In this document: piece by piece, positions 55,138 through 63,870 of the stretch
How positions within the stretch are numbered: position 1 is the first letter of the stretch
Layout of the letters: each line of letters opens with the position of its first letter
Origin: Rhodococcus opacus B4
GTDB lineage: Bacteria > Actinomycetota > Actinomycetes > Mycobacteriales > Mycobacteriaceae
Length of the DNA: 64,000 nucleotides
Direction: 5' to 3'
NCBI RefSeq assembly: GCF_000010805.1
Contig: NC_012522.1
Location: 7,849,451-7,913,450, forward strand
The notes under the pieces: generated by a model
The model's database searches: none
What the model was told of the DNA's origin: nothing
What the model saw: only the letters and a program-made list of their open reading frames with translations
Translations under genes and position numbers: made by a program

Positions 55138-55777
55138 ATGACATTGCGGCTGCCGACCACTCTCGCGACCGACTCGGATACTGCGGCAATCGCGGCGCTG
55201 ACGAAGTACTACGACCGCCCGTACCTGGGCGACGACGCCTACGTCGGCGCGCACTTCGACTCCTGGTCCAGCACCGGTAATCGGGCCGGGGAGGCGGACC
55301 GGTTCACCGCGGACGACCTGGTTGCGGCGGGTGTTCCTGTCCGTGCAGATCCCACCGGCCGCGGCACGGGTCATCCTCGACACCGATGCGGAGGCGCTGA
55401 ACGCCCTTCTCCGGGCGGTAGGCCCGGATCGGGACCGGGTTTGACGAACCGGACTCGCTGACCCCGGGGTGGCCTGCCTGGGACCTGGAAACGGCCCTGT
55501 GGGCGTTGCCGGGGATCGGCCGAACGAAGGCAACCAAGCTGATCGCCCGCAAACGCCCCCGGCTCTACCCGATCTGGGACTCCGTTGTCAGTCAGGTCCT
55601 GGGCACCGAGCGAGCACATCTGAACCCGGTCCGGGAGGCGCTGCGGGCCGATGACGCGGCCTTGCACCACCGGCTGCTGAACGTCCGCGACACCGCCGGT
55701 TTGCCCGAGGAGATCTCGGCACTGCGGGTGTTCGACCTCAACGAACAGATCGAGGAGTTACGTGAGGCTGCACCCTT
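55138..55777 (+). pseudogene. DUF6308-like gene, frameshifted and cut by an IS3 element
   Basis: The start reads LATDSDTAAIAALTKYYDRP and GAHFDSWSSTGNRAGEADRF. A shifted frame gives RVFLSVQIPPAAARVILDTD, and another gives ALWALPGIGRTKATKLIARK, RPRLYPIWDSVVSQVLG and EEISALRVFDLNEQIEEL. These match the order of segments I associate with the actinobacterial DUF6308 family. At least two indels and loss of the 3' end show it is dead. Function of the family is unknown. Confidence 0.65.
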
Positions 55778-55881
55778 GGAGTGGACACCCCTGATGCCAT
55801 GTAGGGGCGGGGCCTCCCGCTCCAGGTGGTTCCTGGCGAATGCTGGGGGTCTCAAGTTCCATCACGGCGTAGGAGGCCCCT

Positions 55882-56913
55882 ATGGACGAGTATGAAGGAA
55901 AACAGATTGTCGGGATCGATCTGCACAGGCAGCGATCGGTGATTGTCCGTCAGACGGACACCGGTGAGCAACTGGCGGTAGTGCGAATCGTCAACGACCC
56001 GGTGGCGCTGGCGCTGCAGATCGAGAAGGCGGGTCCGAACCCGGAGGTGGTGCTCGAGGCCACATACGGGTGGTACTGGGCTGTTGATGCCTTAGAGGCG
56101 GCCGGCGCGAGTGTGCATCTCGCGCATCCGCTGGGTGTGAAGGGATTTCGGTATCGGCGGGTCAAGAACGATGTCCGTGACGCCGGCGATCTGGCGGATC
56201 TGCTGCGGATGCATCGGTTACCCGAGGCCTGGATTGCCCCGCCTGCCACACGGGAGCTACGTGAACTGGTGCGCTATCGGGCGAAGGTCGTGGCTCTGCG
56301 CTCGGGGCTGAAGGCCCAGGTGCACGCCGTGCTCGCGAAGGCGGGAGTCTTGATCCCGGTGTCGGACCTGTTCGGTGTCACCGGACGCGCGAAGCTGGCG
56401 CGGGTGCCGCTCGGGGACGCGTATGCCCAGCGGGTGACCTCTTTACTCGAACTCATCGATGTCCTAGATGCTCACGAGGCGAGGTTCACCGCTGGGATCG
56501 CCGGCGAACTGCACCACCATCGCGGCTATACGGCAATCCAGGCACTGCCCGGCGTCGGACCCACCTTGGCCGCGGTCTTTGTCGCCGAGATCGGAGACGT
56601 GCACCGGTTCGCCGATCCCGCTCACCTGTGCTCATGGGCCGGTCTGACCCCCAAACACCGCGAATCAGACACGGTGGTGCACCGCGGTCACATCACAAAG
56701 CAGGGCTCCAAGCTGGTCCGCTGGGCTGCGGTCGAGGCCATCCAACGACACCCGGACACGTCCAAGATCTCGGCCGACCGCAAACGCATCGAAGCCCGCC
56801 GCGGCCGGAATATCGCCAAGGTCGCCGCGGCCCGCAAACTGCTCACGCTCGTCTACTACGGGCTGCGGGATGGGCACATCCGCGCACTGTCCCACGGGCA
56901 GACGGCAGCATGA
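55882..56913 (+). CDS. IS110-family (IS1111-like) DEDD recombinase
   Basis: The 343-residue protein is full length. The N-terminal RuvC-like part has the first acid in VGIDLHRQRSVIV (about residue 12), then VVLEATYGWYWAVDALEA and VKNDVRDAGDLADLLRMH. The C-terminal Tnp20 domain has ALPGVGPTLAAVFVAEIGDV, LCSWAGLTPKHRESDTVVHR and the catalytic serine region KQGSKLVRWAAVEA. IS110 enzymes are guided by an element-encoded RNA. GAGG-rich sequence precedes the ATG. Confidence 0.92.
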   Translation: MDEYEGKQIVGIDLHRQRSVIVRQTDTGEQLAVVRIVNDPVALALQIEKAGPNPEVVLEATYGWYWAVDALEAAGASVHLAHPLGVKGFRYRRVKNDVRDAGDLADLLRMHRLPEAWIAPPATRELRELVRYRAKVVALRSGLKAQVHAVLAKAGVLIPVSDLFGVTGRAKLARVPLGDAYAQRVTSLLELIDVLDAHEARFTAGIAGELHHHRGYTAIQALPGVGPTLAAVFVAEIGDVHRFADPAHLCSWAGLTPKHRESDTVVHRGHITKQGSKLVRWAAVEAIQRHPDTSKISADRKRIEARRGRNIAKVAAARKLLTLVYYGLRDGHIRALSHGQTAA

Positions 56914-57295
56914 GCAGCTCGGACGCAACATGCGCGAGGTCGCTCCATTGTCTGACCCCTCCCCGTGAGCGTGGTCGTCACCCTGATTGATCCCGCATGT
57001 TGCAGCGCACCGCTCCATGCCCGCACCGCCGGGCGAAGGGATGACCGGCAGCCGAGTACTGCCTCGGCCCTGCCCACCCCACCAACGTTGGAGACGTTGC
57101 ACCACAACCACATAACAACGACTTGATGCATCGAGGAGGCCCGAGAGTATTCGGACCCTCGCGATTCTGGCGCAGGATCGGTCCGGTATCAAGACCATTC
57201 GTCCTCGCTGCCGCTGCGGGCGCTGTGTCTGGACACCCCGCCCGATCCGGCGCTGCCCATTCATAGCCCGAAACCTTCGAAACGGGGCGTTGACA
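56914..57295 (+). other. Non-coding 3' end of the IS110 element, candidate guide-RNA region
   Basis: These 380 bp lie between the transposase stop and the right inverted repeat and have no plausible gene. Short complementary stretches suggest stem-loops (for example GCATGTTGC and similar). In IS1111-group elements the bridge RNA is expected downstream of the gene. RNA folding was not computed. Confidence 0.4.
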
Positions 57296-57352
57296 AGGCC
57301 CCGCTCCTACAGGGATGACAATGGTTCTAGTAGAGCCAGGAGGGATGTCGAA

Positions 57353-57676
57353 GTGGGACGCCAGTCTCTGTACACGGAGGAATTCCGGAAAGACGCGATC
57401 GCGCTGTACCGCGCGGCCGACGGCCAGCGCACATACGCGGCGGTCGCCGCGGACCTGGGCATCAGTGGCGAAACGCTACGGACGTGGGTCCGCAAGGACA
57501 CCGCCCGCAATGGACGCCAGGAGGCCCGCAGCACCGCCGGTGGGGAAACCCAAGCGGACGAGCTCGCGCGGCTGCGGGCAGAGAACGCCCGGTTACGCGG
57601 TGCCGAGAAGGAATGGCAGCTCGAACGCGACATCCTGCGCCGGGCAGCCGCGTATTTCGCGAAAGAGGTGAAGTGA
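57353..57676 (+). CDS. IS3-family OrfA
   Basis: The 107-residue protein has the helix-turn-helix RQSLYTEEFRKDAIALYRAA then DLGISGETLRTWVRKDTARN and a leucine-zipper-like C-terminus (DELARLRAENARLRGAEKEW then QLERDILRRAAAYF). It begins at GTG 57353 with AGGAGGG about 8 nt upstream. It binds the element ends and, by frameshifting, forms the OrfAB transposase in IS3 elements. Its TGA overlaps the orfB GTG. Confidence 0.9.
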   Translation: MGRQSLYTEEFRKDAIALYRAADGQRTYAAVAADLGISGETLRTWVRKDTARNGRQEARSTAGGETQADELARLRAENARLRGAEKEWQLERDILRRAAAYFAKEVK

Positions 57677-58195
57677 AGACCCGCCGCTGGGACTTCATCT
57701 CCGACCATCGCGCCGAGTTCGGCGTGCAGCGGCTGTGCCGGGTGCTGGGAACCTCCCGCTCCGGTTACTACAGGCACCTGGCCACCGAGGATGCTCGCGC
57801 CGAGCACGCGGCGGAGGAGGCTGCGACAGTCGCCGAGATCCGCGCCATCCATGCCGAGCACCGCAGCGCCTACGGCGCCCCGCGCGTTCACGCCGAACTC
57901 CGCTCCCGCGGACGCAAGATCAACCGCAAACGGGTGACCCGGCTGATGCGAATCCACCACGTGGTCGGCCGGCACCTGCGCCGCAGCAAGCGCACGACCA
58001 TCGCGGACAAGTCGGCTCCGTCGGTGCCGGATCTGGTGATGCGAGACTTCACCGCTACGGCTGTCGATACCAAATGGTGTGGGGACATCACCTACATCCC
58101 CGTGGGATCCTCGTGGTTGTTCTTATTAGTTACGTGGAATCACGCCGGGGGTCGGTTGTTCGTCCCGCGGTGTCACCACGAGCTGAGGGGCCCTG

Positions 58196-59257
58196 TTGAC
58201 TGTGTCGATGATCTTGGAAGAGAAGTGGCCGGTCCTGTGCCGGCACGAGCGGGCGGCCGAGTGGTTGCAGATCTGGACCGATCTGGGGCGGGCGCCTCGC
58301 ACGATCGATGCGTACGCTCGCGGCCTGGCCGAGTACCTGCTCGTCTGCGAGCGTGAAGGCGTCGATCCGGTTGTCGCGACCCGGGCCCAAATCGCCTTGT
58401 TTGTAAGGGACTTGCGGACTCGACCGAGTCGGCGCGGTACCAATGTTGTCGCGTTGGACTCGGGTTCGGGTCTGGCGAACGCGACGCTGCAGCAGCGACT
58501 GGTTCCGGTGCGGTTGTTCTACGACTTCCTGGTCGAGGAGGGGGTCCGCGAGTCCAACCCGGTCGGTCGCGGGCGTTACACGCCGGGCCGGCACTTCGGT
58601 GGGCAGCCCCGGCCGCTCGTCCCGCGGATGGTCAAGTTGCCGTGGATCCCCGGCGAGGCCGAGTGGTTGCAGCTGCTCGACGTTTTCCGGCTCGAGCCGA
58701 TCCGTAACCGGCTGATGCTGGCGCTGGCCTACGACTCGGCGCTGCGCCGTGAAGAGCTGTGCTCGCTCCGTACCGACGATCTCGATCCCGCGCACCGCAT
58801 GCTGCGGGTGCGGCCGGAGACGACCAAGACCCGTCGAGGGCGGGTGGTGCCGTACTCTGCGGCGACCGGGGTGCTGCTGTCGGGCTACCTCGCCCACCGG
58901 GCCGGGATCAGCCGCGCCCGGGGGCCGCTGTTCTTGTCCGAGTCACGGCGCAATTTCGGTGAGCCGCTGAGCTTGTGGAGCTGGTCGAAGGTGGTGCGGC
59001 GAGTCGCGTTGGCTGCTGATGTTCCGCAGTTCTCTACGCATACCACCCGACACCTGTGTCTGACCGACCTGGCGCGAATGGGCTGGGAGCTGCATGCGAT
59101 CGCAACCTTCGCCGGGCACCGTTCCACCGAGTCGACGCTGACCTATATTCACCTGTCGGGTCGGGATCTTGCGGAGAAGCTGAATCGTGCAATGACGCAC
59201 CTGCATGCGCAGCGCATCAGCATGCTCACCGCACCCGACGGGACGGGTCCGGCGTGA
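58196..59257 (+). CDS. Tyrosine recombinase, Tn554 TnpA-like
   Basis: About 353 residues from TTG 58196 (ATG 58208 is also possible). The N-terminal DNA-binding domain contains RAAEWLQIWTDLGRAPRTID. Catalytic residues are Arg in YDSALRREELCSLRTDDLD, His-x-x-Arg in STHTTRHLCLTDL, His in FAGHRSTESTLTY and Tyr in TYIHLSGRDLAE. The set is complete. It overlaps the next gene by GTGA, so both are translated together. Confidence 0.88.
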   Translation: MTVSMILEEKWPVLCRHERAAEWLQIWTDLGRAPRTIDAYARGLAEYLLVCEREGVDPVVATRAQIALFVRDLRTRPSRRGTNVVALDSGSGLANATLQQRLVPVRLFYDFLVEEGVRESNPVGRGRYTPGRHFGGQPRPLVPRMVKLPWIPGEAEWLQLLDVFRLEPIRNRLMLALAYDSALRREELCSLRTDDLDPAHRMLRVRPETTKTRRGRVVPYSAATGVLLSGYLAHRAGISRARGPLFLSESRRNFGEPLSLWSWSKVVRRVALAADVPQFSTHTTRHLCLTDLARMGWELHAIATFAGHRSTESTLTYIHLSGRDLAEKLNRAMTHLHAQRISMLTAPDGTGPA

Positions 59258-61590
59258 CCGCCGCGGTTCGTGCCGTCGGCGAGGCGGATGCCACGTGGCC
59301 GGCGTCGACGTTTCCGGTGTCCCTCGAACGCTACGATCGCCGGGAGGAGCTGACCGATGCGGAGCGCCGAGCACTGCGCGATTTGAGCCCGAAGGCGTTG
59401 CGCCGCAATAGAGCGCGGGGAATCCCACGCCGGACCGCGACCCACTGGACGGCGCTGGTGCGGCTCGTCGAGCCGCTCGACACCGCGCGGGCCGGGTTGC
59501 ATCATGGCGATGACGCCCGGTTTCGGCGGGCCGGGGCGCACGCGGCCGCTATCATCTTGCAGAACTGCGCGGACACCGGCCGGTCCTACTGGGCGTGGAC
59601 GAGCGAGGACTGGGCGCAGCTGTGTGGTTCGAGCGCCGAGGCCTTCGTCGCGGCCAGGGAACTGCCTACCGAGACCACCGTGCGTCCCTTCCTCGTCGCT
59701 CTGGCCTATCTGCTCGGCAGCTTCGACGCCTTCCAACTATTGGGCACATTCAACCGGCTGCACCTGGCCCGCCTCGTCTTCGGCGCCGAGGCGATCGAGG
59801 AGTCGATGCGCCAGGCCAGCGCGGTCCTGGACCAGTGGGGGTACCGCGGCGTCTTTATCGGCAAACACCGACTGCGCGGGGGGCTCAGCCAGGCCCTGCT
59901 GATCAACCGCAGTTCCAGGCTCGAGGATCTGGATACCGCGGCATTCGACCGGCTGCGCGTGCACCCAGCCACCAACGATCACCAAGGCGAGATGCTCTAC
60001 GCGCTCCAACGTGCCGTCGCCGCACTCGGACACTGCGACCCGCCGGTGCGCACCGGAGACAACCCCTACGCCGTCATCGAAGGCACCACCGACAGCTGGG
60101 CCAACTGGGTCGCCCGTTGGCACGACACCTCCACGCTCACCCCGCGGGTCCGCAGGACCATCCGCACCATCCTGGCCAAGGCCGGGCGGTGGCTCGCCGC
60201 CGAACATCCCGAGATCACCGAACCCGGGCAATGGACCCGCCAGACCAGCGCCGCCTGGGTCGCGGCCGTGGACCGCATGACCGTCGGCGACTACGTCCAA
60301 CGCCGCGACCACCTCCGCGCCCGCACCGGAGACCCGATCTCCCCACGCACCAAAGCCCACATTCTCATGGCCACCCGCACCTTCTTCCGCGACTGCCAGG
60401 AGTGGGAATGGATCGATCGTCGCTTCGACCCGGCCCGGGCACTCGCACTGCCCCGCAGCGTGTCCGCACTGATCGGCACCAACCCGCGTGTCATTGCCGA
60501 CGATGTGTGGGCGAAGCTGCTCTGGGCCGGGCTCAATCTCGACTCGAGTGACCTGCCCGGCAATTCCGCCCACACCTACTACCCAATGGAGCTGATCCGG
60601 GCGATCACACTGACCTGGCTCTTCGGCGGACTGCGCAGCGACGAGCTATCGCGGCTGCGAGTTGGCTGCGTGCGTTGGCAACACGACGGTCAGCCCATTG
60701 CTGCCGACTCACCCGACGTGCTCGCTGAGGACGCCGTCTGCCTGCTGGAGGTCCCCGTCCACAAGACCGGCACCGCGTTCACGAAACCCGTCGATCCCCT
60801 TCTGGGACAGGCGCTCGAGGCCTGGCAAGCCCTGCGCCCGCCTCAGCCGAAGACACTCGACCGCAAGACCAGCGAACAGGTGGACATGCTCTTCGCCTTC
60901 CGCGCGCACCCGGTCGCAAAGAACTACATCAACCGCACGATCATTCCCGCGCTCTGCGCCAAGGCCGGTGTTCCGAGCAGCGACGTCCGCGGCAACATCA
61001 CCAGTCACCGGGCCCGCTCCACGATCGCGACCCAGCTCTACAACGCCAAGGAACCGATGACACTGTTCGAGCTGCAGGCCTGGCTCGGCCACCGCACCCC
61101 GAACACCACCCAGCACTACGCGAAAATCACCCCGAACACGCTGTCCAAGGCCTACAACGAAGCCGGCTACTTCGCCCGCAACGTACGCACCATCGAAGTG
61201 CTCGTCGACCGCGACGCCGTCACCTCCGGCGGCGCCGCCACCGGCCAACCCTGGCAGCACTACGACCTCGGCCACGGCTGGTGCAGCTACACCTTTTTCG
61301 AGCAGTGCCAGCACCGGATGGCCTGCGCACGCTGCGACTTCTACACGCCGAAAGACTCCAGCAAAGCCCAGCTACTCGAGGCCAGCGGCAACCTACAACG
61401 CATGCTCACCAGCATCCCGCTCACCGACGACGAACGCGCCGCCGTCGATGACGGACACACCGCCGTCGCGGCGCTGCTCGAGCGCCTCACCGACCTCCCT
61501 ACACCCGCCGGGCCCACCCCACGAGAGATCGGTACGTCCCCGACCGTGACCCTGCTGCCGATCGTGCAAGTCCGACACGGAGAACCCTGA
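59254..61590 (+). CDS. Large tyrosine recombinase, Tn554 TnpB-like
   Basis: About 778 residues from GTG 59254. The long N-terminal half (to about 400) has no obvious motif apart from Trp-rich segments. The catalytic domain has Arg in LFGGLRSDELSRLRVG, His-x-x-Arg in ITSHRARSTIAT, His in WLGHRTPNTTQHY and Tyr in QHYAKITPN. The C-terminal tail has four close cysteines (GWCSYTFFEQCQHRMACARC), possibly zinc-binding. TnpB in Tn554 works with TnpA in the same way. Confidence 0.87.
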   Translation: MTAAVRAVGEADATWPASTFPVSLERYDRREELTDAERRALRDLSPKALRRNRARGIPRRTATHWTALVRLVEPLDTARAGLHHGDDARFRRAGAHAAAIILQNCADTGRSYWAWTSEDWAQLCGSSAEAFVAARELPTETTVRPFLVALAYLLGSFDAFQLLGTFNRLHLARLVFGAEAIEESMRQASAVLDQWGYRGVFIGKHRLRGGLSQALLINRSSRLEDLDTAAFDRLRVHPATNDHQGEMLYALQRAVAALGHCDPPVRTGDNPYAVIEGTTDSWANWVARWHDTSTLTPRVRRTIRTILAKAGRWLAAEHPEITEPGQWTRQTSAAWVAAVDRMTVGDYVQRRDHLRARTGDPISPRTKAHILMATRTFFRDCQEWEWIDRRFDPARALALPRSVSALIGTNPRVIADDVWAKLLWAGLNLDSSDLPGNSAHTYYPMELIRAITLTWLFGGLRSDELSRLRVGCVRWQHDGQPIAADSPDVLAEDAVCLLEVPVHKTGTAFTKPVDPLLGQALEAWQALRPPQPKTLDRKTSEQVDMLFAFRAHPVAKNYINRTIIPALCAKAGVPSSDVRGNITSHRARSTIATQLYNAKEPMTLFELQAWLGHRTPNTTQHYAKITPNTLSKAYNEAGYFARNVRTIEVLVDRDAVTSGGAATGQPWQHYDLGHGWCSYTFFEQCQHRMACARCDFYTPKDSSKAQLLEASGNLQRMLTSIPLTDDERAAVDDGHTAVAALLERLTDLPTPAGPTPREIGTSPTVTLLPIVQVRHGEP

Positions 61591-62104
61591 TGAACTTGAC
61601 AATCCTGATTCCACATAATGGCCACGGTGATCGACATCTGCTCACGCCGGGTGGTGGGCTGGTCCATCGCCGACCACATGCGCACCGATCTCGTCACGGA
61701 CGCGATCGAGATGGCGGTGCGCACCCGCGGCGGTGACGTCGGTGGCGTCATCTTCCACAGCGACCGCGGAACGCAGTACACCGCAGCAGCTTTCGTCGAT
61801 GTATGCCGCCGTCATGGGATTCAGCAAAGTCGAGGACGGGTCGGCTCGAGTTACGATAATGCTCTCGCCGAGTCGTTCTTCCAAGGACTCAAGAGGGAGT
61901 GGTTGCACGGACGGAGTTGGACGTCGAAGTCGCAGGCACGGCTGGACCTGTTCGAGTGGCTCTCGTACTTCAATCGACGTCGCCGTCACTCCGCCCTCGG
62001 ATACCTCACCCCAGTGGAATTCGAACAACGACTCATCGCCTCGTCTACGCTGTCAGTCGCCGCATGAAATCCGGTGTCCACTCCCGAGGGGCAACCTCAT
62101 ACGT

Positions 62105-62584
62105 GGTCCGTGCGAGGACCTGGCGATGGCGCTGCTGGCGTTGCAGGGACCGGTGGCACGGGATCTGCGTCAGGTTGTCACCGGTGTGCACCTGGTGACG
62201 GATCTGAGTCGGATGGGCGGGCTGGTGCAGCATGTGGCCGAGAGTGTCCGCCGCCGCCATCCCGAGCACGTCGCCTCCGGTGAGGCGGAGGAATTGCTCT
62301 CCCAGATGGGGCGGGTGGCGACCGAGTTGGCCGGCCTCGCCGAACGGGTCCTGCGCACGCACGATCCTGATCTGGCCGTCGAGATCGGCAGACGCGACGA
62401 CGAGCTCGACGACCTGCATCGTCGGCTGCTCACCCTGATCGAGGATCCGGCCTGGACCGGCACCGTCCCGGCCGCGGTCGATGTGACCTTGTTGGGGCGT
62501 TTCTACGAGCGCTTCGGTGACCATGCCGTTACCGTCGGGCGCCGGGTGGTTTTCCTCGTCACCGGGGAACAGGTGACCCCGTAG
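62105..62584 (+). pseudogene. phoU: PhoU-domain gene, 5' end removed by the IS3 element
   Basis: The frame reads CEDLAMALLALQGPVARDLR, then VVTGVHLVTDLSRMGGLVQH, DPDLAVEIGRRDDELDDLHR and FYERFGDHAVTVGRRVVFLV, the successive helices of PhoU. It is in frame to its stop at 62584, but the first ~60 residues and the start codon are missing, starting close to the right IS3 repeat. PhoU represses phosphate uptake through PhoR. The remaining part should be untranslated. Confidence 0.8.
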
Positions 62585-62763
62585 GTCGTCGCCGTCGCGG
62601 GCCGCATCGCCGCGGCCGATCCGAGTGTGGACTTCGCCCTGCCCGTTGGTGTGCGCGTTCGGTCCGTTGGTGGCGTGTTTCGTCATGTCGATGGAGCTGT
62701 TCTTCACCCCCGACTGAACCTGCTATTCGGGTTGTTTGAGGGCGTCGGTGATGCGGTTGTGGA

Positions 62764-63312
62764 TCAGGTTTCGAGGTTCTGGCCGGCGGTGTGGGCGGCG
62801 GTGTGGGCGCGGGTGTATTCGTCGTCGCTGAGCCGGATGGGGATGCGGTGGGCGGGACCGGGGGTGGGCTGCTGGGCGAGTTCGTGTCTGAGGTGCTCAC
62901 GCATTTCGCCGATGGGCAGGGTTACAAGGGTGGGTGAGGATTTTCAGCGCCGGTGGAGGCGGGGTCGTCGAGTAGGGCCAGGAGGAGGTGGTCGGTGCCG
63001 ATTTCCTCGTGCCCGAGCAGGGCGGTCTGGCGCAGGCTGGCTTCGAGGACCTTCTTCGTCTTCGGGGTGAATGGGATGTGCCCGGCGGCCGGGGCGGATG
63101 CCGCCGGTGCGCTGGCGCCCTGGAGCTTGCTCTCGAGTGCCGGCGCGCTGACGCCCCATGAGGTCAGCGCTGACGCTCCGGGGCCGCCGGCGTCGAGGAT
63201 CCCGACCAGCAGGTGTTCGGTGCCGACGCCAGTTCTGGTGGTGGGTGCGGGCGGCGCCGGCGGCGAGGACGACCACTTGACGGGCTTGATCGGAGAATCT
63301 CTCGAACACCAT
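62764..63312 (-). pseudogene. Clp N-terminal-domain protein, frameshifted
   Basis: From ATG 63312, with GGGAGG upstream, the first frame gives VFERFSDQARQVVVLAAGAA, the standard start of ClpC-type N domains. A shift near 63237 continues with GVGTEHLLVGILDAGGPGAS, GHIPFTPKTKKVLEASLRQT and HEEIGTDHLLLALLDDPAST. A second shift near 62935 leads to LRHELAQQPTPGPAHRIPIR and a stop at 62764. No AAA+ domain was ever present, so it was a stand-alone N-domain protein. With two indels it should be inactive unless they are sequence errors. Confidence 0.75.
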
Positions 63313-63860
63313 GACGCGCTCCCTCCCAGGCGTCGCCGCGAGCGACGCAAGTACTGCTGAATTCTCTGCTGTTCATTCTGGGGGGTGTGTGGGTGGTTAT
63401 GGGTGGGATCGATGCGACATTGGCACCCTTGGGCGTAATGGTGCTGTGACCTGGTGTGATGACATGTCCCCGGTTTGTGATGTGGGGGTGCCGGCGACGG
63501 AGTGCCGGCGTCGGCGGCGCGCGGGTGCCCGTTTCGTCCGTTTTGGAGGCGGATTTGAAAGATGTTGATTGGCAACGTGTTTCGGTAATCGATTGGAAAG
63601 TAACGATTTATGGCGTGTTGTGCACAAATACCAGATTGTAAGTTTCGAAAAGTGTTGTAGATCAATATTTTTGAGTGTTTGTTGATTCTATTCTGTTTTG
63701 GATTGCTCGGGGTAAGGTGGTATGCTTGTGGGCATGACATGGAGCGGCGCGGGAAGGCGAGTGGGTGGCGGGTCGGGCGCACCATCCCGCCTCCCCAGCC
63801 TCGTTGGGGTGTGGGGGACCGGATTGAACGGTGCGATTAAAAGCGCAGGTGAAAACCCAA
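63313..63860. other. Non-coding, partly AT-rich stretch before the terminal palindromes
   Basis: No gene is recognised. At 63560-63720 the DNA becomes unusually AT-rich for this replicon, with ATCAATATTTTTGAG and similar. An open frame from 63734 to the window end looks like chance coding. Confidence 0.45.
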
Positions 63861-63870
63861 TCTCGGAAAC

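Larger units (their letters stand above)
55800..57311 (+). mobile_element. IS110-family element, IS1111-like
   Basis: Inverted repeats with one mismatch bound the element: TGTAGGGGCGGGGCCT at 55800-55815 and AGGCCCCGCTCCTACA at 57296-57311. Such subterminal repeats are typical of the IS1111 group rather than classical IS110. The intact transposase is followed by about 380 bp of non-coding DNA, where IS1111-group elements are expected to encode their guide (bridge/seeker) RNA. It sits between the left repeat of the IS3 element and its orfA. Confidence 0.75.
58125..61619 (+). mobile_element. Two-recombinase element, Tn554-like, inside orfB
   Basis: The ends are ATTAGTTACGTGGAATCA on the left and, as complement of the right end, ATTATGTGGAATCAGG, giving short imperfect inverted repeats around GTGGAATCA. 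Precise removal restores the host gene without leaving or needing a target duplication, as for Tn554-type elements. The 3495-bp cargo is only two overlapping tyrosine-recombinase genes. No tnpC-like gene and no resistance gene is present. Confidence 0.82.
57673..62067 (+). pseudogene. IS3-family OrfB split by a two-recombinase element
   Basis: The 5' part (57673-58124) has RRWDFISDHRAEFGVQRLCR, YGAPRVHAELRSRGRKINRK and the first catalytic acid in DTKWCGDITYIPVGSSWLF. The 3' part (61620-62067) has ATVIDICSRRVVGWSIADHM, FHSDRGTQYTAAAF with the second acid and DNALAESFFQGLKREW with the third. Joining 58124 to 61620 restores one 300-codon frame including the missing LA of FLATVID. A stop for the readthrough occurs inside the insertion. 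Confidence 0.9.
55778..62084 (+). mobile_element. IS3-family element carrying two further insertions
   Basis: GGAGTGGACACC at 55778-55789 and its exact complement at 62073-62084 are the probable terminal inverted repeats. Inside are orfA (57353-57676) and a split orfB. An IS110-type element (55800-57311) sits in the leader and a two-recombinase element (58125-61619) sits in orfB. Without both, the IS3 element would be about 1.3 kb, normal for the family. A DUF6308-like relic lies on the left and a phoU relic on the right, so the site is not a simple single-gene insertion. Confidence 0.78.
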
